A stretch of DNA of 64,000 nucleotides from Flavobacterium sinopsychrotolerans (GTDB taxonomy: Bacteria; Bacteroidota; Bacteroidia; Flavobacteriales; Flavobacteriaceae): positions 62,001-126,000 of the forward strand of contig NZ_FODN01000007.1 in NCBI RefSeq assembly GCF_900110375.1, written 5' to 3'. This document shows positions 7,922 through 17,161 of this stretch, piece after piece (the first letter of the stretch is position 1; the number at the start of each line of letters is the position of its first letter). The notes under the pieces were generated by a model. The model saw only the letters and a program-made list of their open reading frames with translations, did no database searches and was not told the origin of the DNA. Both the position numbers and the translations under genes were made by a program.

Positions 7922-9697
7922 ATGAAAAAGCTATTTCTACATATTACCCTATTTTTTTCATTGGTTTGTTTTTCGCAAAACGAACAATTAGCGCAGTATT
8001 ATTATGATAGAGGTGATTTTGAAAAAGCAAAAATCAGCTACGAAGAGTTACTGCAAGATATTCCTCAAAACTCACAATATTTTCTTAGAACTATTGATTG
8101 TTCTCAGCAATTGCAACAATTTGATAGCGCCGAGAAAGCCCTTCAGCAACGACTTGAAAAATACAATCAAGGGAATCTTTTGGTAGAATTGGGGTATAAT
8201 TTTCAGTTGCAAAAGAATAATGCCAAAGCCACGGTTTACTACGAGCAAGCATTAGACCGAATCAGAAAAAATCCAAATGATGTCTATGGTATTTCAAATG
8301 CTTTTGAAAGGAAAGTACTGTTGGAATATGCGCTAAAATCCTATCAAACCGCTGCAGAATTGGAACCGAATTTTAATTTCAAGTACCAAATAGGATTACT
8401 TTACGGCCAATTATCTAATATGGAAATGATGATTTCCACCTTTCTGGACGAAGCGTATGCGAATCCTCAAAATTCAATATTAATTCAAAATCAATTGGTT
8501 CGTTTTATGGTTGACGAGGGCGATGCTGCCTTTAGTGAAATGCTTCGTAAGGCATTAATTATAAGAACCCAGAAAAATCAAGATATTTTTTGGAATCATT
8601 ATTTGAGTTGGTTTTATGTACAGCAGAAAGAGTTCGGAAAGGCATTTATTCAGGAAAAAGCTATTTACAAACGCAATCCTGAATCGCTTGTCAATATTGT
8701 AAATTTAGGACAATTGGCCATAGACGAGGGGAATGAGGAAGGGGCTAAAGAAATTTTGGGATTTGTATTGGAAAATACACAAGATTTAGAATTGCTTATC
8801 CAAGCGAATTCGTATTTAATAACCATGAGAATTGAAAAAGCATCCGAAAATGACCTTGCAGCCATCAGTGCAGAATTAGACGGTTTGTTGAAACAATTTG
8901 AAATAAGTCCTTTTACCTTATCTTTGCAGCTGATTCAGGCACATTTCACGGCATTTAATTTGAAAAAACCAGAAGAAGGAAAGGCAATAGTCAAGAGAGC
9001 GCTGGAATTGCAATTGAATGATTATGAAATGGCTAATGCCAAAATGGAACTGGCAGATATTTTGCTGTACGAAGAAAAATTCAATCAGGCTTTGATCTAT
9101 TATTCGCAGATTGAATTGGATTTGAAGAATGATGTATTAGCGCATGAAGCCAGTTTGAAAGCCGCAAAAACCAGTTATTTCAAAACTGATTTTGCGTGGG
9201 CGTTGAAACAATTTAAGGAACTGAAATCAGCCAACACGCAGTTGATTGCCAATGATGCTTTGGAATATTTTCTGTTAATTAATGATAATACGGTTGCCGA
9301 TTCGACACAAACGGCTTTGAAACAGTTTGCCAAAGGAGATTATCTCTTGTATCAAAACAGGAATCAGGAAGCGGTAACGCAGTTTGAATTGATTTTGAAA
9401 AACCACAAAGGACAGGAAATAGAGGACGTGACTTTGTTGCGATTAGGAAAAATATATGAAAAGAAAGGCGATTTTGCTTTGGCTTTAAGCCAATACCAAA
9501 TGATTATAGATCAGCATAGCGACGGAATTTACATAGACGAAGCGTTGTATTTTTCGGCAGAAATATATAACAAGCAATTGTTGCCTGAAAAAGCAAAACC
9601 ATTATATGAAAAGCTATTGTTCAATCATCAGGACAGTATTTATTTTGTGGAAGCCAGAAAGAAATTTAGACAATTGCGGGGAGATACTAATTTATAA
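7922..9697 (+). CDS. Exported TPR-repeat protein
   Basis: A 591-residue protein with an N-terminal Sec signal peptide (MKKLFLHITLFFSLVCFSQ) and helical TPR-like repeats along almost the whole length. The clearest are near the N-terminus (YYDRGDFEKAKISYEELL), in the middle (ADILLYEEKFNQALIYYSQIE) and at the end (LGKIYEKKGDFALALSQYQMII, then FSAEIYNKQLLPEKAKPLYEKLLF). TPR superhelices are protein-binding scaffolds. Export points to a periplasmic or outer-membrane assembly role, but no partner can be named. It sits between serS and a DUF4286 gene on the same strand, with 121 and 70 bases of spacing. Confidence 0.85.
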   Translation: MKKLFLHITLFFSLVCFSQNEQLAQYYYDRGDFEKAKISYEELLQDIPQNSQYFLRTIDCSQQLQQFDSAEKALQQRLEKYNQGNLLVELGYNFQLQKNNAKATVYYEQALDRIRKNPNDVYGISNAFERKVLLEYALKSYQTAAELEPNFNFKYQIGLLYGQLSNMEMMISTFLDEAYANPQNSILIQNQLVRFMVDEGDAAFSEMLRKALIIRTQKNQDIFWNHYLSWFYVQQKEFGKAFIQEKAIYKRNPESLVNIVNLGQLAIDEGNEEGAKEILGFVLENTQDLELLIQANSYLITMRIEKASENDLAAISAELDGLLKQFEISPFTLSLQLIQAHFTAFNLKKPEEGKAIVKRALELQLNDYEMANAKMELADILLYEEKFNQALIYYSQIELDLKNDVLAHEASLKAAKTSYFKTDFAWALKQFKELKSANTQLIANDALEYFLLINDNTVADSTQTALKQFAKGDYLLYQNRNQEAVTQFELILKNHKGQEIEDVTLLRLGKIYEKKGDFALALSQYQMIIDQHSDGIYIDEALYFSAEIYNKQLLPEKAKPLYEKLLFNHQDSIYFVEARKKFRQLRGDTNL

Positions 9698-9734
9698 AAA
9701 CAGATTATTTAGATTCTTGGATTTTTTGAAAAAG

Positions 9735-9761
9735 TCTAATAATCTAATAATCTAATAATCA
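9735..9761 (+). repeat. Short tandem repeat TCTAATAA(T)
   Basis: TCTAATAAT is repeated three times in a row with a final partial unit, directly upstream of the DUF4286 gene start at 9768. The array is so close to the ATG that it must be in the leader or promoter, where slipped-strand length change could alter expression. Confidence 0.7.
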
Positions 9762-9767
9762 AAAAAA

Positions 9768-10079
9768 ATGATACTATACAACGTCACTACAAACATACAT
9801 GAAAGCGTTCACGATCAATGGATGATCTGGATGCAACACAAGCATATTCCTGAAATTTTGGCTACGGGAAAATTCTCTTCGGCAAGAATGGTACGGGTTT
9901 TAATTGAAGAAGAAATGGGCGGTGTAACGTATTCAGTTCAATATGCGACGGACAGCAAAGAAACTTTGGAGAAATATTATCAGGAAGATGCGCCTGGTTT
10001 TCGCGAAGAAGGAGCGAAATTATTTGGAGATAAAATGCTGGCGTTTAGAACAGAATTAGAATTGATTGCAGATTATTAG
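9768..10079 (+). CDS. DUF4286 family protein
   Basis: A 103-residue cytoplasmic protein beginning MILYNVTTNIHESVHDQWMI and containing WMQHKHIPEIL. This matches the DUF4286 family, small Bacteroidota proteins with a ferredoxin-like/dimeric alpha-beta barrel look, and full family length. No enzymatic role has been assigned. It lies between the TPR gene and rsmA on the same strand. The latter starts 140 bases downstream across a repeat-rich gap, so cotranscription is possible but not shown. Confidence 0.8.
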   Translation: MILYNVTTNIHESVHDQWMIWMQHKHIPEILATGKFSSARMVRVLIEEEMGGVTYSVQYATDSKETLEKYYQEDAPGFREEGAKLFGDKMLAFRTELELIADY

Positions 10080-10080
10080 A

Positions 10081-10212
10081 GTCATTGCGAGGAACGAAGC
10101 AATCACATTCAGATTGTCGTTTTGAATCACAATCTTGAAGTCGCAATTTGTGACCTTCAATTATAAAAAAAATATAACTACGCTTTGTGCCTCAGTGCCT
10201 TCGTGGCAAAAC
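10081..10212. repeat. Repeat-derived intergenic stretch before rsmA
   Basis: Three word-like repeats follow one another. GTCATTGCGAGGAACGAAGC (10081-10100) is a dispersed-repeat type I recognise from flavobacterial genomes. The middle part, about 10110-10165, has AGATTGT/ACAATCT and GAAGTCGCAA/TGACCTTC inverted words. The last part, 10177-10212, is a CTTTGTGCCTCAGTGCCTTC phrase resembling those that flank bioA. An in-frame extension of rsmA into the last word is an artefact of the repeat. Confidence 0.55.
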
Positions 10213-10219
10213 AAAAAAC

Positions 10220-10999
10220 ATGGAAAAAGTAACAGCCAAAAAACACCTCGGACAGCACTTTCTTAAAGACGAAAGCATTGCTAAAGATATTGCCGACACG
10301 TTAAACTTAGAAGGATATGATGATGTATTAGAGATAGGTCCGGGAATGGGAGTTTTGACAAAATATTTGTTGGACAAGCCGGTTAACACCTACGTTATTG
10401 AAATCGATACGGAATCAGTGACGTATTTGGACCAAAATTATCCAAAATTAAAAGACAGAATCATTTCTAAAGATTTTTTGAGGTATGATATTAATGAAAC
10501 TTTTGAAGGAAAACAATTTGCTATAATTGGTAATTTTCCGTATAATATTTCGACACAAATTGTGTTCAGAACTTTGGAATACCGCGATCAGATTCCGGAA
10601 TTTGCAGGGATGTTCCAGAAAGAAGTGGCGCAACGTATTTGTGAAAAAAAGGGAACAAAAGCGTATGGAATTCTATCGGTTTTAGTTCAGGCTTTTTATG
10701 ATGCCGAATATTTATTTACGGTAGATGAAAATGTATTTATTCCGCCACCAAAAGTGAAATCAGGAGTTTTACGTTTGCGCAGGAAGAAAGATTACAGTTT
10801 GCCTTGCGGTGAAAAATTGTTTTTTACCGTAGTGAAAACGGCTTTTCAGCAACGACGCAAAACGTTACGAAACAGTTTAAAAACCTTAAATTTGTCGGAT
10901 AGTTTGAGAGAGGATGAAATCTTTAACCTTCGACCAGAACAATTAAATGTAGAACAGTTCATAGCACTCACCCAAAAAATAGAAGCCGATGGAGTTTAA
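10220..10999 (+). CDS. rsmA: 16S rRNA (adenine1518/1519-N6) dimethyltransferase
   Basis: Dimethylates two adjacent adenines in the helix 45 loop of 16S rRNA during 30S maturation (KsgA). The protein is 259 residues from the ATG at 10220; an upstream in-frame start at 10187 would only add residues encoded by a repeat. It opens with the family signature [12 protein letters not shown]. It has the SAM site [12 protein letters not shown] and the catalytic motif NFPYNIST, with the C-terminal [10 protein letters not shown] region intact. Its last codons overlap mgtE by 11 bases, so translation of the two is probably coupled. Confidence 0.97.
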   Translation: MEKVTAKKHLGQHFLKDESIAKDIADTLNLEGYDDVLEIGPGMGVLTKYLLDKPVNTYVIEIDTESVTYLDQNYPKLKDRIISKDFLRYDINETFEGKQFAIIGNFPYNISTQIVFRTLEYRDQIPEFAGMFQKEVAQRICEKKGTKAYGILSVLVQAFYDAEYLFTVDENVFIPPPKVKSGVLRLRRKKDYSLPCGEKLFFTVVKTAFQQRRKTLRNSLKTLNLSDSLREDEIFNLRPEQLNVEQFIALTQKIEADGV

Positions 11000-12341
11000 A
11001 ATCAGCAAAGAATTAATTCAGGAATTAGAGCAACTCATTCAAAATAAAAACGACCAGCAACTGGAAGTATTATTGAATGACATGCACCATGCTGATATTG
11101 CTGAAATTCTTGATGAGCTTGATTTTAATGAAGCGACCTATATTTTTAAAGTTTTAGACAGTGAAAAAACCGCCGAAATCCTTCTGGAACTAGAAGATGA
11201 TTTGCGGGAAAATATATTAAGCAGGCTTTCGCCAAAAGAGATCGCGGAAGAATTAGATGAGCTGGAAACCAATGATGCCGCCGATATTATCGCGGAGCTT
11301 TCCAAAGATTTGAAAGCCGAAGTAATATCAGAACTTCAGGATGTTGAGCACGCTAAAGATATTGTTGACTTGTTGCGTTATGACGAAGATACCGCAGGAG
11401 GAATCATGCACAAGGAATTGGTTAAAGTAAATGAAAATTGGAATGTCCTGACCTGTGTAAAAGAAATGCGCATTCAGGCCGAAAATATTTCCAGAGTCCA
11501 TTCGATTTATGTCGTGGATGATGAAGACCGACTGAAAGGACGTTTGTCACTCAAGGATTTATTGACCACTTCTTCCAGAACACCAATTAATGATGTTTAC
11601 ATTCGGAAATTAAACTCCGTAAAAGTAGATACCGAAGATGTTGAGGTGGCCCGGATCATGCAAAAATACGATTTAGAAGCCATTCCTGTCGTAGACGAAA
11701 TGGGACGATTAGTAGGAAGAATTACTATTGATGACATTGTAGACGTAATAAAAGACGAAGCGGATGAGGATTACCAGTTGGCAGCAGGTATTTCGCAGGA
11801 CGTTGAAGCGGATGACAGTATATTTGAACATACAAAAGCACGATTGCCTTGGCTAGTTTTGGCTCTTTTGGGTGGTTTTGTCTCCGTAAAAGTGCTCGGA
11901 TTATTTGAAGGAGCGATGCTGGAACATGGGAATTTATTCTTTTTCACGCCACTTATTGCCGCCATGGCAGGAAATGTTGGTGTACAATCATCGGCAATTA
12001 TAGTGCAGGGATTGGCTAACAATACGTTGAGTGGCTCCTTGTTTAATAGATTGGTCAAAGAAGTGTCACTAAGTTTATTAAACGGACTGATTTTGGCTAC
12101 GATATTATTTTTAGGAAGTCATTTTCTTTTGAATGTAGAATTCATCATTGGAATTATTGTTACTGTAGCATTGATGTCGGTAATTATTATTGCTTCGTTA
12201 ATAGGAACTTTTGTTCCGTTATTATTGGACAAATTTGGTATTGACCCAGCTTTGGCTACCGGACCGTTCATCACAACGAGCAATGACATTTGCGGAATTC
12301 TGATTTATTTTTCGATAGCAAAAATGATTTTGGGGTTTTAA
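10989..12341 (+). CDS. mgtE: Magnesium transporter MgtE
   Basis: A Mg2+-gated Mg2+ channel of the inner membrane, 450 residues, full length. Residues ~1-130 are the helical MgtE N domain with the repeated [19 protein letters not shown] pattern. Residues ~135-255 contain two CBS domains ([15 protein letters not shown] and [16 protein letters not shown]), and the C-terminal ~170 residues hold five membrane helices with the selectivity-related [11 protein letters not shown] segment. The acidic cytosolic part is the known Mg2+ sensor in this family. It overlaps rsmA by 11 bases, a pairing that looks like one transcription unit. Confidence 0.96.
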   Translation: MEFKISKELIQELEQLIQNKNDQQLEVLLNDMHHADIAEILDELDFNEATYIFKVLDSEKTAEILLELEDDLRENILSRLSPKEIAEELDELETNDAADIIAELSKDLKAEVISELQDVEHAKDIVDLLRYDEDTAGGIMHKELVKVNENWNVLTCVKEMRIQAENISRVHSIYVVDDEDRLKGRLSLKDLLTTSSRTPINDVYIRKLNSVKVDTEDVEVARIMQKYDLEAIPVVDEMGRLVGRITIDDIVDVIKDEADEDYQLAAGISQDVEADDSIFEHTKARLPWLVLALLGGFVSVKVLGLFEGAMLEHGNLFFFTPLIAAMAGNVGVQSSAIIVQGLANNTLSGSLFNRLVKEVSLSLLNGLILATILFLGSHFLLNVEFIIGIIVTVALMSVIIIASLIGTFVPLLLDKFGIDPALATGPFITTSNDICGILIYFSIAKMILGF

Positions 12342-12423
12342 GAAAGATAATAGAATATTGAGAGGAAATTCAACAACGAAATAATACAACTATAACTACA
12401 CAACCAACACTTTTCCCTTACAG

Positions 12424-12470
12424 CTCCTTCTCTTTTGGAGAGGTTCAGAAGCTTCGGGAGGGGAGAGGAA
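12424..12470. repeat. CTCCTTCTCTTTTGGAGAG repeat word
   Basis: A small palindromic word (CTCC..TTTTGGAG) followed by a G-rich GGGAGGGGAGAGG stretch in the gap between mgtE and proC. The GC-rich composition is unlike the neighbouring intergenic DNA. It looks like another dispersed intergenic repeat type, but only one copy lies in the window. Confidence 0.35.
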
Positions 12471-12483
12471 AACCATAACTAGC

Positions 12484-13260
12484 ATGAAAGTACACATCAT
12501 CGGCGGAGGAAACCTAGGTGTTTCTATCGCATTAGGACTATCAAAATTTTCACCAGAAAACCAAGTCACGATAACCAGAAGAAATACCTCCAGCATTCTG
12601 TATCTTGAAAAATTAGGCGCAACAGTTTCCACAAATAATACCCATCAGATTCAGGAAGCCGATGTCATTATTTTGACTATCAAACCATACCAAGTAGATA
12701 CTGTTTTAGCCGAAATTCTTTCTGTAATTTCTAATAAAATCATCGCTTCGGCAGTGAGTGGATTGTCTATAGAAAATTTGCAAAATAAAATCGGTGATTC
12801 GAATAGTGCAATCCGAATCATGCCCAATATTGCGGCTCAGTTTGGCGCATCAGCCACCTGTATTGCGTTCCATGAAAAAGACAAAGAGAAGGCGCAAGAC
12901 ATAGTTTCTCTTTTTCAGAGTTTGGGAACCGCTCCTATTATTGACGAAAAATTAATGGATGCAGCAACCGTTCTTGCGGCCAGCGGAACTGCTTTTGCGT
13001 TGCGTTACATTCGCGCTTCGATGCAAGCCGGAATTGAAATAGGATTTGACTGGCAAACTGCTTTGGCTATTTCTGCACAAACCGTAAAAGGTGCTGCCGA
13101 AATGCTGCTGGAAGAAAAAGTACACCCAGAACAATTAATTGACCGTGTGACCACGCCACAAGGCTGTACGATTGCGGGATTGAACGAAATGGAAATGCAC
13201 GGATTCAGTTCGTCCTTGATACGAGGAATCAAAACGTCATTGAAACAAATCAAAGGATAA
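12484..13260 (+). CDS. proC: Pyrroline-5-carboxylate reductase
   Basis: Last step of proline synthesis: NAD(P)H-dependent reduction of 1-pyrroline-5-carboxylate. The protein is 258 residues, near the usual 260-280. The Rossmann dinucleotide loop IIGGGNLGVSIALGL is at residues ~4-18, and the C-terminal dimerisation/substrate domain has AAEMLL and VTTPQGCTIAGLNEME, the family signature (usually TSPGGTT; here TTPQGCT). The gap to mgtE carries a CTCCTTCTCTTTTGGAGAG repeat word. The start is the only ATG that keeps the Rossmann fold intact. Confidence 0.95.
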   Translation: MKVHIIGGGNLGVSIALGLSKFSPENQVTITRRNTSSILYLEKLGATVSTNNTHQIQEADVIILTIKPYQVDTVLAEILSVISNKIIASAVSGLSIENLQNKIGDSNSAIRIMPNIAAQFGASATCIAFHEKDKEKAQDIVSLFQSLGTAPIIDEKLMDAATVLAASGTAFALRYIRASMQAGIEIGFDWQTALAISAQTVKGAAEMLLEEKVHPEQLIDRVTTPQGCTIAGLNEMEMHGFSSSLIRGIKTSLKQIKG

Positions 13261-13271
13261 GCGGCATTAGG

Positions 13272-13546
13272 ATGAGACATTATAATATAGATAAGACCGA
13301 GGAACTTTTTTTCAAACAGAACTAATCATCCTTAAAGCTGGAGAAACTAAACTGCTGACTATAAATCCCAGTCTTACGTACAATCTCGGATTAGGGATAA
13401 TGATAGGAATGGTAGTGACTGGTTTGATTATTCAATTTGCGGTACTTCAAAGATTTTCGCCTGTAATGATAATTCCATTGTTTTCTTTTTTACTCATTAG
13501 AAAAAAAAATTTCTCTAATAGTTTTGCAATAAGTTATTCAAAATAA
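13272..13546 (+). pseudogene. Small membrane protein gene, frameshifted (or read by -1 frameshifting)
   Basis: An ATG at 13272 opens a frame reading MRHYNIDKTEELFF that stops at 13325. The -1 frame then continues without interruption to a stop at 13544-13546, giving ILKAGETKLLTINPS, a hydrophobic segment around GLGIMIGMVVTGLIIQFAVL, then a second hydrophobic stretch and a basic tail. Together the two frames make a coherent small protein of about 90 residues with one or two membrane spans. The break lies in a run of seven T. The run includes the heptamer T TTT TTC (13307-13313) in the correct register for -1 slippage. Decay by loss of one T, a sequencing error or programmed frameshifting are all possible. 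I do not recognise the family. Confidence 0.5.
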
Positions 13547-13562
13547 AAGCAGTTATTGAACA

Positions 13563-13602
13563 TAAAAAAGCTTCGTTTAATCACTTAAACGAAGCTTTTT
13601 TA
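13563..13602. terminator. Bidirectional terminator between the frameshifted gene and nhaA
   Basis: Arms AAAAAGCTTCGTTTAA and TTAAACGAAGCTTTTT with a 4-base loop, A-rich on one side and T-rich on the other. It separates two convergent genes and can serve both. Confidence 0.85.
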
Positions 13603-13617
13603 TGAAATAGATTGTAG

Positions 13618-14787
13618 CTAAACTTTCTTGGATTGTTTTTTTGCTTTAGCGGGTTTCAAATTAAATTTTAACCATAAGAAGCCAATAGTTCCCGCAATAA
13701 AAGAAGCAACCAGAATCGCAATTTTTGAATAAGTAATGACTTCTTCTCCGTCGTTTTTGAAGGCAAGTAATGTTATAAAAATAGACATTGTAAACCCTAT
13801 TCCACCCAGCATTCCTGCGCCTAGAATAGTGCTCCATTTTAAATCTCTTGGCAGTGTACCAATTCCTAAACTCACTGCAAGGAATGAAAATAGCCAGATC
13901 CCTAATGGCTTTCCTACGACAAGACCTAACATAATTCCAATCGTGTTAGGATGATTCAATCCTTCATGCCAATCGGAGTTTATGGCAATACAGGTATTGG
14001 CTATGGCAAATAACGGAAGGATAAAAAACGCGACCGGATAGTGTAAAAAATGCTGTAAACGATAGGAAGATGTCTTCTTCCCTCCGTCACCAAATGGTAT
14101 TACAAAGGCTAATAATACTCCGGTTATAGTAGCGTGAACTCCTGAATTTAGCATGAAATACCACATTGCAGCACCACCAATTAAATAAGGAATAAGACTG
14201 TGTACTTTTCTTCGGTTCAAGATAAACAAACCACCCATAATGGCAAAAGCAATGAACAAATTCAGATAAGCAATAGTGTCTGTATAAAATATGGCAATCA
14301 CCAAGATGGCACCTAAATCATCAATAACCGCAAGTGCAGTCAAAAATACTTTTAAGGAGGTAGGAACACGGTTTCCTAAAAGAGACAAAATACCAATCGC
14401 AAAAGCAATATCTGTCGCCATAGGAATTCCAGCTCCGTTTTGTGTAATAGTTCCAAAATTTAATAATAAAAAGATTCCTGCCGGAACAATCATTCCTCCA
14501 AAGGCACCAAAAATAGGCAATGCCGCGTTTTTTATACTGGATAATTCTCCTTGATACATTTCGCGTTCTAATTCTAAACCAATGAGTAGGAAGAAAATAG
14601 CCATTAAGCCGTCATTAATCCAGTGCGTAATGGAATGGTTTCCGATTTCAGTTCCCCAAAAAGCAATATATTCGGTTTGAAAAGATGAATTAGCCAATAG
14701 CATGGAAACTATGGTAACGAATAGTAATAGGAGTCCGCCTGATTTTTCGCTTTCAAAAAAAGCTTTGAAGGTTTTTGTTAATTTCAT
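13618..14787 (-). CDS. nhaA: Na+/H+ antiporter NhaA
   Basis: An inner-membrane antiporter that expels Na+ (or Li+) in exchange for H+. It has 389 residues with about twelve hydrophobic helices, the normal NhaA size. The central helix contains the ion-binding pair in VFLTALAVIDDLGAILVIA (two adjacent aspartates, equivalent to D163/D164 of the E. coli protein), and the GMIVPAGIFLLLN and MATDIAFAIGIL segments are family-typical. The C-terminus is strongly basic (KPAKAKKQSKKV). It is monocistronic, convergent with the small gene before it across a shared terminator and divergent from the dehydrogenase gene. Confidence 0.96.
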   Translation of the reverse strand: MKLTKTFKAFFESEKSGGLLLLFVTIVSMLLANSSFQTEYIAFWGTEIGNHSITHWINDGLMAIFFLLIGLELEREMYQGELSSIKNAALPIFGAFGGMIVPAGIFLLLNFGTITQNGAGIPMATDIAFAIGILSLLGNRVPTSLKVFLTALAVIDDLGAILVIAIFYTDTIAYLNLFIAFAIMGGLFILNRRKVHSLIPYLIGGAAMWYFMLNSGVHATITGVLLAFVIPFGDGGKKTSSYRLQHFLHYPVAFFILPLFAIANTCIAINSDWHEGLNHPNTIGIMLGLVVGKPLGIWLFSFLAVSLGIGTLPRDLKWSTILGAGMLGGIGFTMSIFITLLAFKNDGEEVITYSKIAILVASFIAGTIGFLWLKFNLKPAKAKKQSKKV

Positions 14788-14933
14788 TTTTTTGCTTTCC
14801 TTTATTACAAAACATAAGATTTATAATAAAAATTTATTAATCGCTAATTTACGATTTTACGACTTAATTTCCTCCGATAAATCAATAAACCGTAATTTTT
14901 TTGTTAATTTGAAGGATCAAAAACCGAACAATT

Positions 14934-16283
14934 ATGGACATCAAAATCCTTCACATAGATAGCAATCATCCTGTACTTTGGGATCAGTTGCAGCATTCCG
15001 GGTTTATAAATCATAGTGATTTTTCCTCTTCTAAAGAAGAAATCGAAGCCAAAATTCAGGATTACCAAGGAATTGTGATTCGAAGCCGTTTCAAGATTGA
15101 TAAAGAATTTTTGGACAAAGCCACTAATTTGCAATTCATTGCGCGTGTTGGAGCCGGATTAGAAAGTATTGATTGCGATTATGCCGCATCCAAAAACATT
15201 ACGCTCATAGCTGCTCCCGAAGGAAATAGGAATGCAGTTGCCGAACATACTTTAGGGATGATTTTATCCCTTTTTAATAAATTGAATGAAGCTGATCGTG
15301 AGATACGTTCCGGACACTGGAACCGGGAAAGCAACCGTGGCCATGAACTCGACGGAAAAACGGTAGGGATCATCGGTTACGGAAACATGGGGAAAACATT
15401 TGCCAAAAAAATGCGTGGTTTTGATGCGGAAGTACTTTGTTACGATATTCAGGAAAATGTGGGTGACGCTAACGCAAAACAGGTTTCTTTACATGAATTT
15501 CAGCAAAAAGTAGATGTAATAAGTTTGCATATTCCGTGGACTCCCGAAACGGATAAAATGGTTGACAGTGATTTTATCAATGGATTTGCCAAACCTTTTT
15601 GGATTATCAATACGTCTCGGGGCAAGAATATTGTCACTGCTGATATGGTTACGGCCATGCAATCCGGTAAAATTCTTGGAGCAGGTTTGGATGTTTTGGA
15701 ATATGAAAAATTGTCTTTTGAAACCCTTTTTCACGATAAAAACACACCGGAGGCTTTTCAATATTTGCTGAAAGCCAAGAATGTTATTTTGAGTCCACAT
15801 ATTGCCGGCTGGACATTTGAAAGCCATGAACGCTTAGCGCAAGTCATAGTTGATAAAATAAAAGCAAAGTATTTTGGTCAAGCCAAAGTTGCGGAGCCCG
15901 AGAAACGCGTTACGGGAATTGGCGGTTTCTTTTTTAAATCAAAAAATCCGAAAGAACTGGTGGCTTGGTACGGAAAACATTTGGGTTTAAAAACCGATGA
16001 TTATGGTTCCACTTTTTGGTGGAAAGACAAACAGGGTAATGATTGTTCCACTCAGTGGTCACCATTTGCCAATGACACTGCTTATTTTGCGCCAAGCGAA
16101 AAACAGTTCATGCAAAACTTCAGAGTTGATGATTTAGAAATTTTATTACAAAAATTATCGGATGAAGGTGTAACAATTGTGGGTGATGTGCAGACTTATG
16201 AGTATGGAAAATTTGGATGGGTTCTGGATAACGAAGGAAATAAGATAGAACTTTGGGAACCAATCGATAAAGCATTTCAATAA
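14934..16283 (+). CDS. D-2-hydroxyacid dehydrogenase fused to a C-terminal VOC/glyoxalase domain
   Basis: A 449-residue two-domain protein. Residues 1-~315 are a complete NAD-dependent D-isomer 2-hydroxyacid dehydrogenase: dinucleotide loop GYGNMG (148-153), catalytic Arg229 in NTSRG, Glu256 in LDVLEYE and His289 in SPHIAGW. Residues ~326-449 read as one VOC (glyoxalase/bleomycin-resistance-like) domain: GIGGFFFKSKNPKELVAWYG at its start and GYxxDNEGNKIELWEP-type ending (here GWVLDNEGNKIELWEP). The reading frame is continuous across the junction, which consists of a short charged linker. Dehydrogenases of this family reduce or oxidise alpha-keto/hydroxy acids; the VOC partner suggests a linked metabolite, but no substrate can be named. 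The gene is alone, divergent from nhaA. Confidence 0.85.
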   Translation: MDIKILHIDSNHPVLWDQLQHSGFINHSDFSSSKEEIEAKIQDYQGIVIRSRFKIDKEFLDKATNLQFIARVGAGLESIDCDYAASKNITLIAAPEGNRNAVAEHTLGMILSLFNKLNEADREIRSGHWNRESNRGHELDGKTVGIIGYGNMGKTFAKKMRGFDAEVLCYDIQENVGDANAKQVSLHEFQQKVDVISLHIPWTPETDKMVDSDFINGFAKPFWIINTSRGKNIVTADMVTAMQSGKILGAGLDVLEYEKLSFETLFHDKNTPEAFQYLLKAKNVILSPHIAGWTFESHERLAQVIVDKIKAKYFGQAKVAEPEKRVTGIGGFFFKSKNPKELVAWYGKHLGLKTDDYGSTFWWKDKQGNDCSTQWSPFANDTAYFAPSEKQFMQNFRVDDLEILLQKLSDEGVTIVGDVQTYEYGKFGWVLDNEGNKIELWEPIDKAFQ

Positions 16284-16327
16284 TTTTTTAATAATCACTA
16301 ACTTAAATTTAACCAAACCAAACCAAA

Positions 16328-16711
16328 ATGGAAGAAATCGTACAAGAAACTTGGAACACTCCAAGGAAACCTATTCCAGTATTTAAAGTAGATCCAGTAT
16401 TAGTATTAATTTTTGGGTTTTTAACCTGTGGATTGTATTTAATCTATTGGAATATTAAAGTTGCAGAAGTTTTTAATGCAGTTTCGGAGCGAGAAGTTAT
16501 CTCACAACCTATTGCCATATTTGCAGGTTGTTGCTATCCTGTAAATATTTATTTCTTTTATTTAGCAGGTAGAGATGGACTTCCGGATGTATATCATAGA
16601 TCTGGTTCAGTCCAAAAAGACGATACAGTTTTGTTGCTTATTTTAGGGCTTTTCTTTCCAATGATTGCTGCAATGATAGTTCAAAATGAAATCAATAAAT
16701 TATATAAGTAA
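16328..16711 (+). CDS. DUF4234-like membrane protein
   Basis: A 127-residue protein with three to four hydrophobic segments. The first contains LIFGFLTCGLYLIYW, which resembles the DUF4234 signature (Thr-Cys-Gly-Leu-Tyr followed by Tyr-Trp), and the C-terminal helix ends QNEINKLYK, also typical. The role is unknown; members often sit beside DUF2752 genes, as here. Its 3' end overlaps the DUF2752 gene by 26 bases, so the two are almost certainly cotranscribed. Confidence 0.7.
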   Translation: MEEIVQETWNTPRKPIPVFKVDPVLVLIFGFLTCGLYLIYWNIKVAEVFNAVSEREVISQPIAIFAGCCYPVNIYFFYLAGRDGLPDVYHRSGSVQKDDTVLLLILGLFFPMIAAMIVQNEINKLYK

Positions 16712-17150
16712 TACTAAAGATAAACGTAAAATTTACGGAATTATAGGTGCTTTTCTTACGCTGATGATTCCGTTTTTTTTAATGTTTTTTAATGGGGACA
16801 ATCATCTTGAGACCGATCAATCTTTGTGTCCTTTTAAAATGATTACTGGGTTTCCATGTCCTGGTTGTGGGATTACAAAATCATTGGTTTATTTTTATCA
16901 TGGAGATTTTTACAAGAGCGTTAGCTATCATATATTGGGTCCTTTTGTAATTGCATTTAGTGTTGTGAGTATTGTTGTATTGATCATGGAGTTGATTACT
17001 AAAAAGGAGTATTTCAATACTGTTATGTATAATAAAAGACTGGCGTATGGTTTGGGTTTTTTCCTTGTTGGATATCATATCATAAGGTTGATTTTCTTTA
17101 TAAAAAACAATTCTTTAGATTACATTTTGAAAGAATCAATTTGGAGGTAA
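16686..17150 (+). CDS. DUF2752 membrane protein
   Basis: A 154-residue membrane protein with a cytoplasmic or exposed cysteine motif CPFKMITGFPCPGCGITKS near residue 48, the hallmark of DUF2752 (usually CPxxxxTGxxCPxCGxTR). Three membrane spans are visible. The three Cys of the motif suggest metal or redox chemistry, but no function is established. The ATG at 16686 lies inside the preceding DUF4234-like gene (26-base overlap), which fits translational coupling. It is followed by a strong bidirectional terminator. Confidence 0.85.
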   Translation: MKSINYISNTKDKRKIYGIIGAFLTLMIPFFLMFFNGDNHLETDQSLCPFKMITGFPCPGCGITKSLVYFYHGDFYKSVSYHILGPFVIAFSVVSIVVLIMELITKKEYFNTVMYNKRLAYGLGFFLVGYHIIRLIFFIKNNSLDYILKESIWR

Positions 17151-17161
17151 TTAGAAAACAT

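Noticed and set aside
10187-10219. Longer rsmA start at 10187
   Set aside because: The extra 11 residues are encoded by an intergenic repeat word and precede the conserved [12 protein letters not shown] opening; the ATG at 10220 is preferred.
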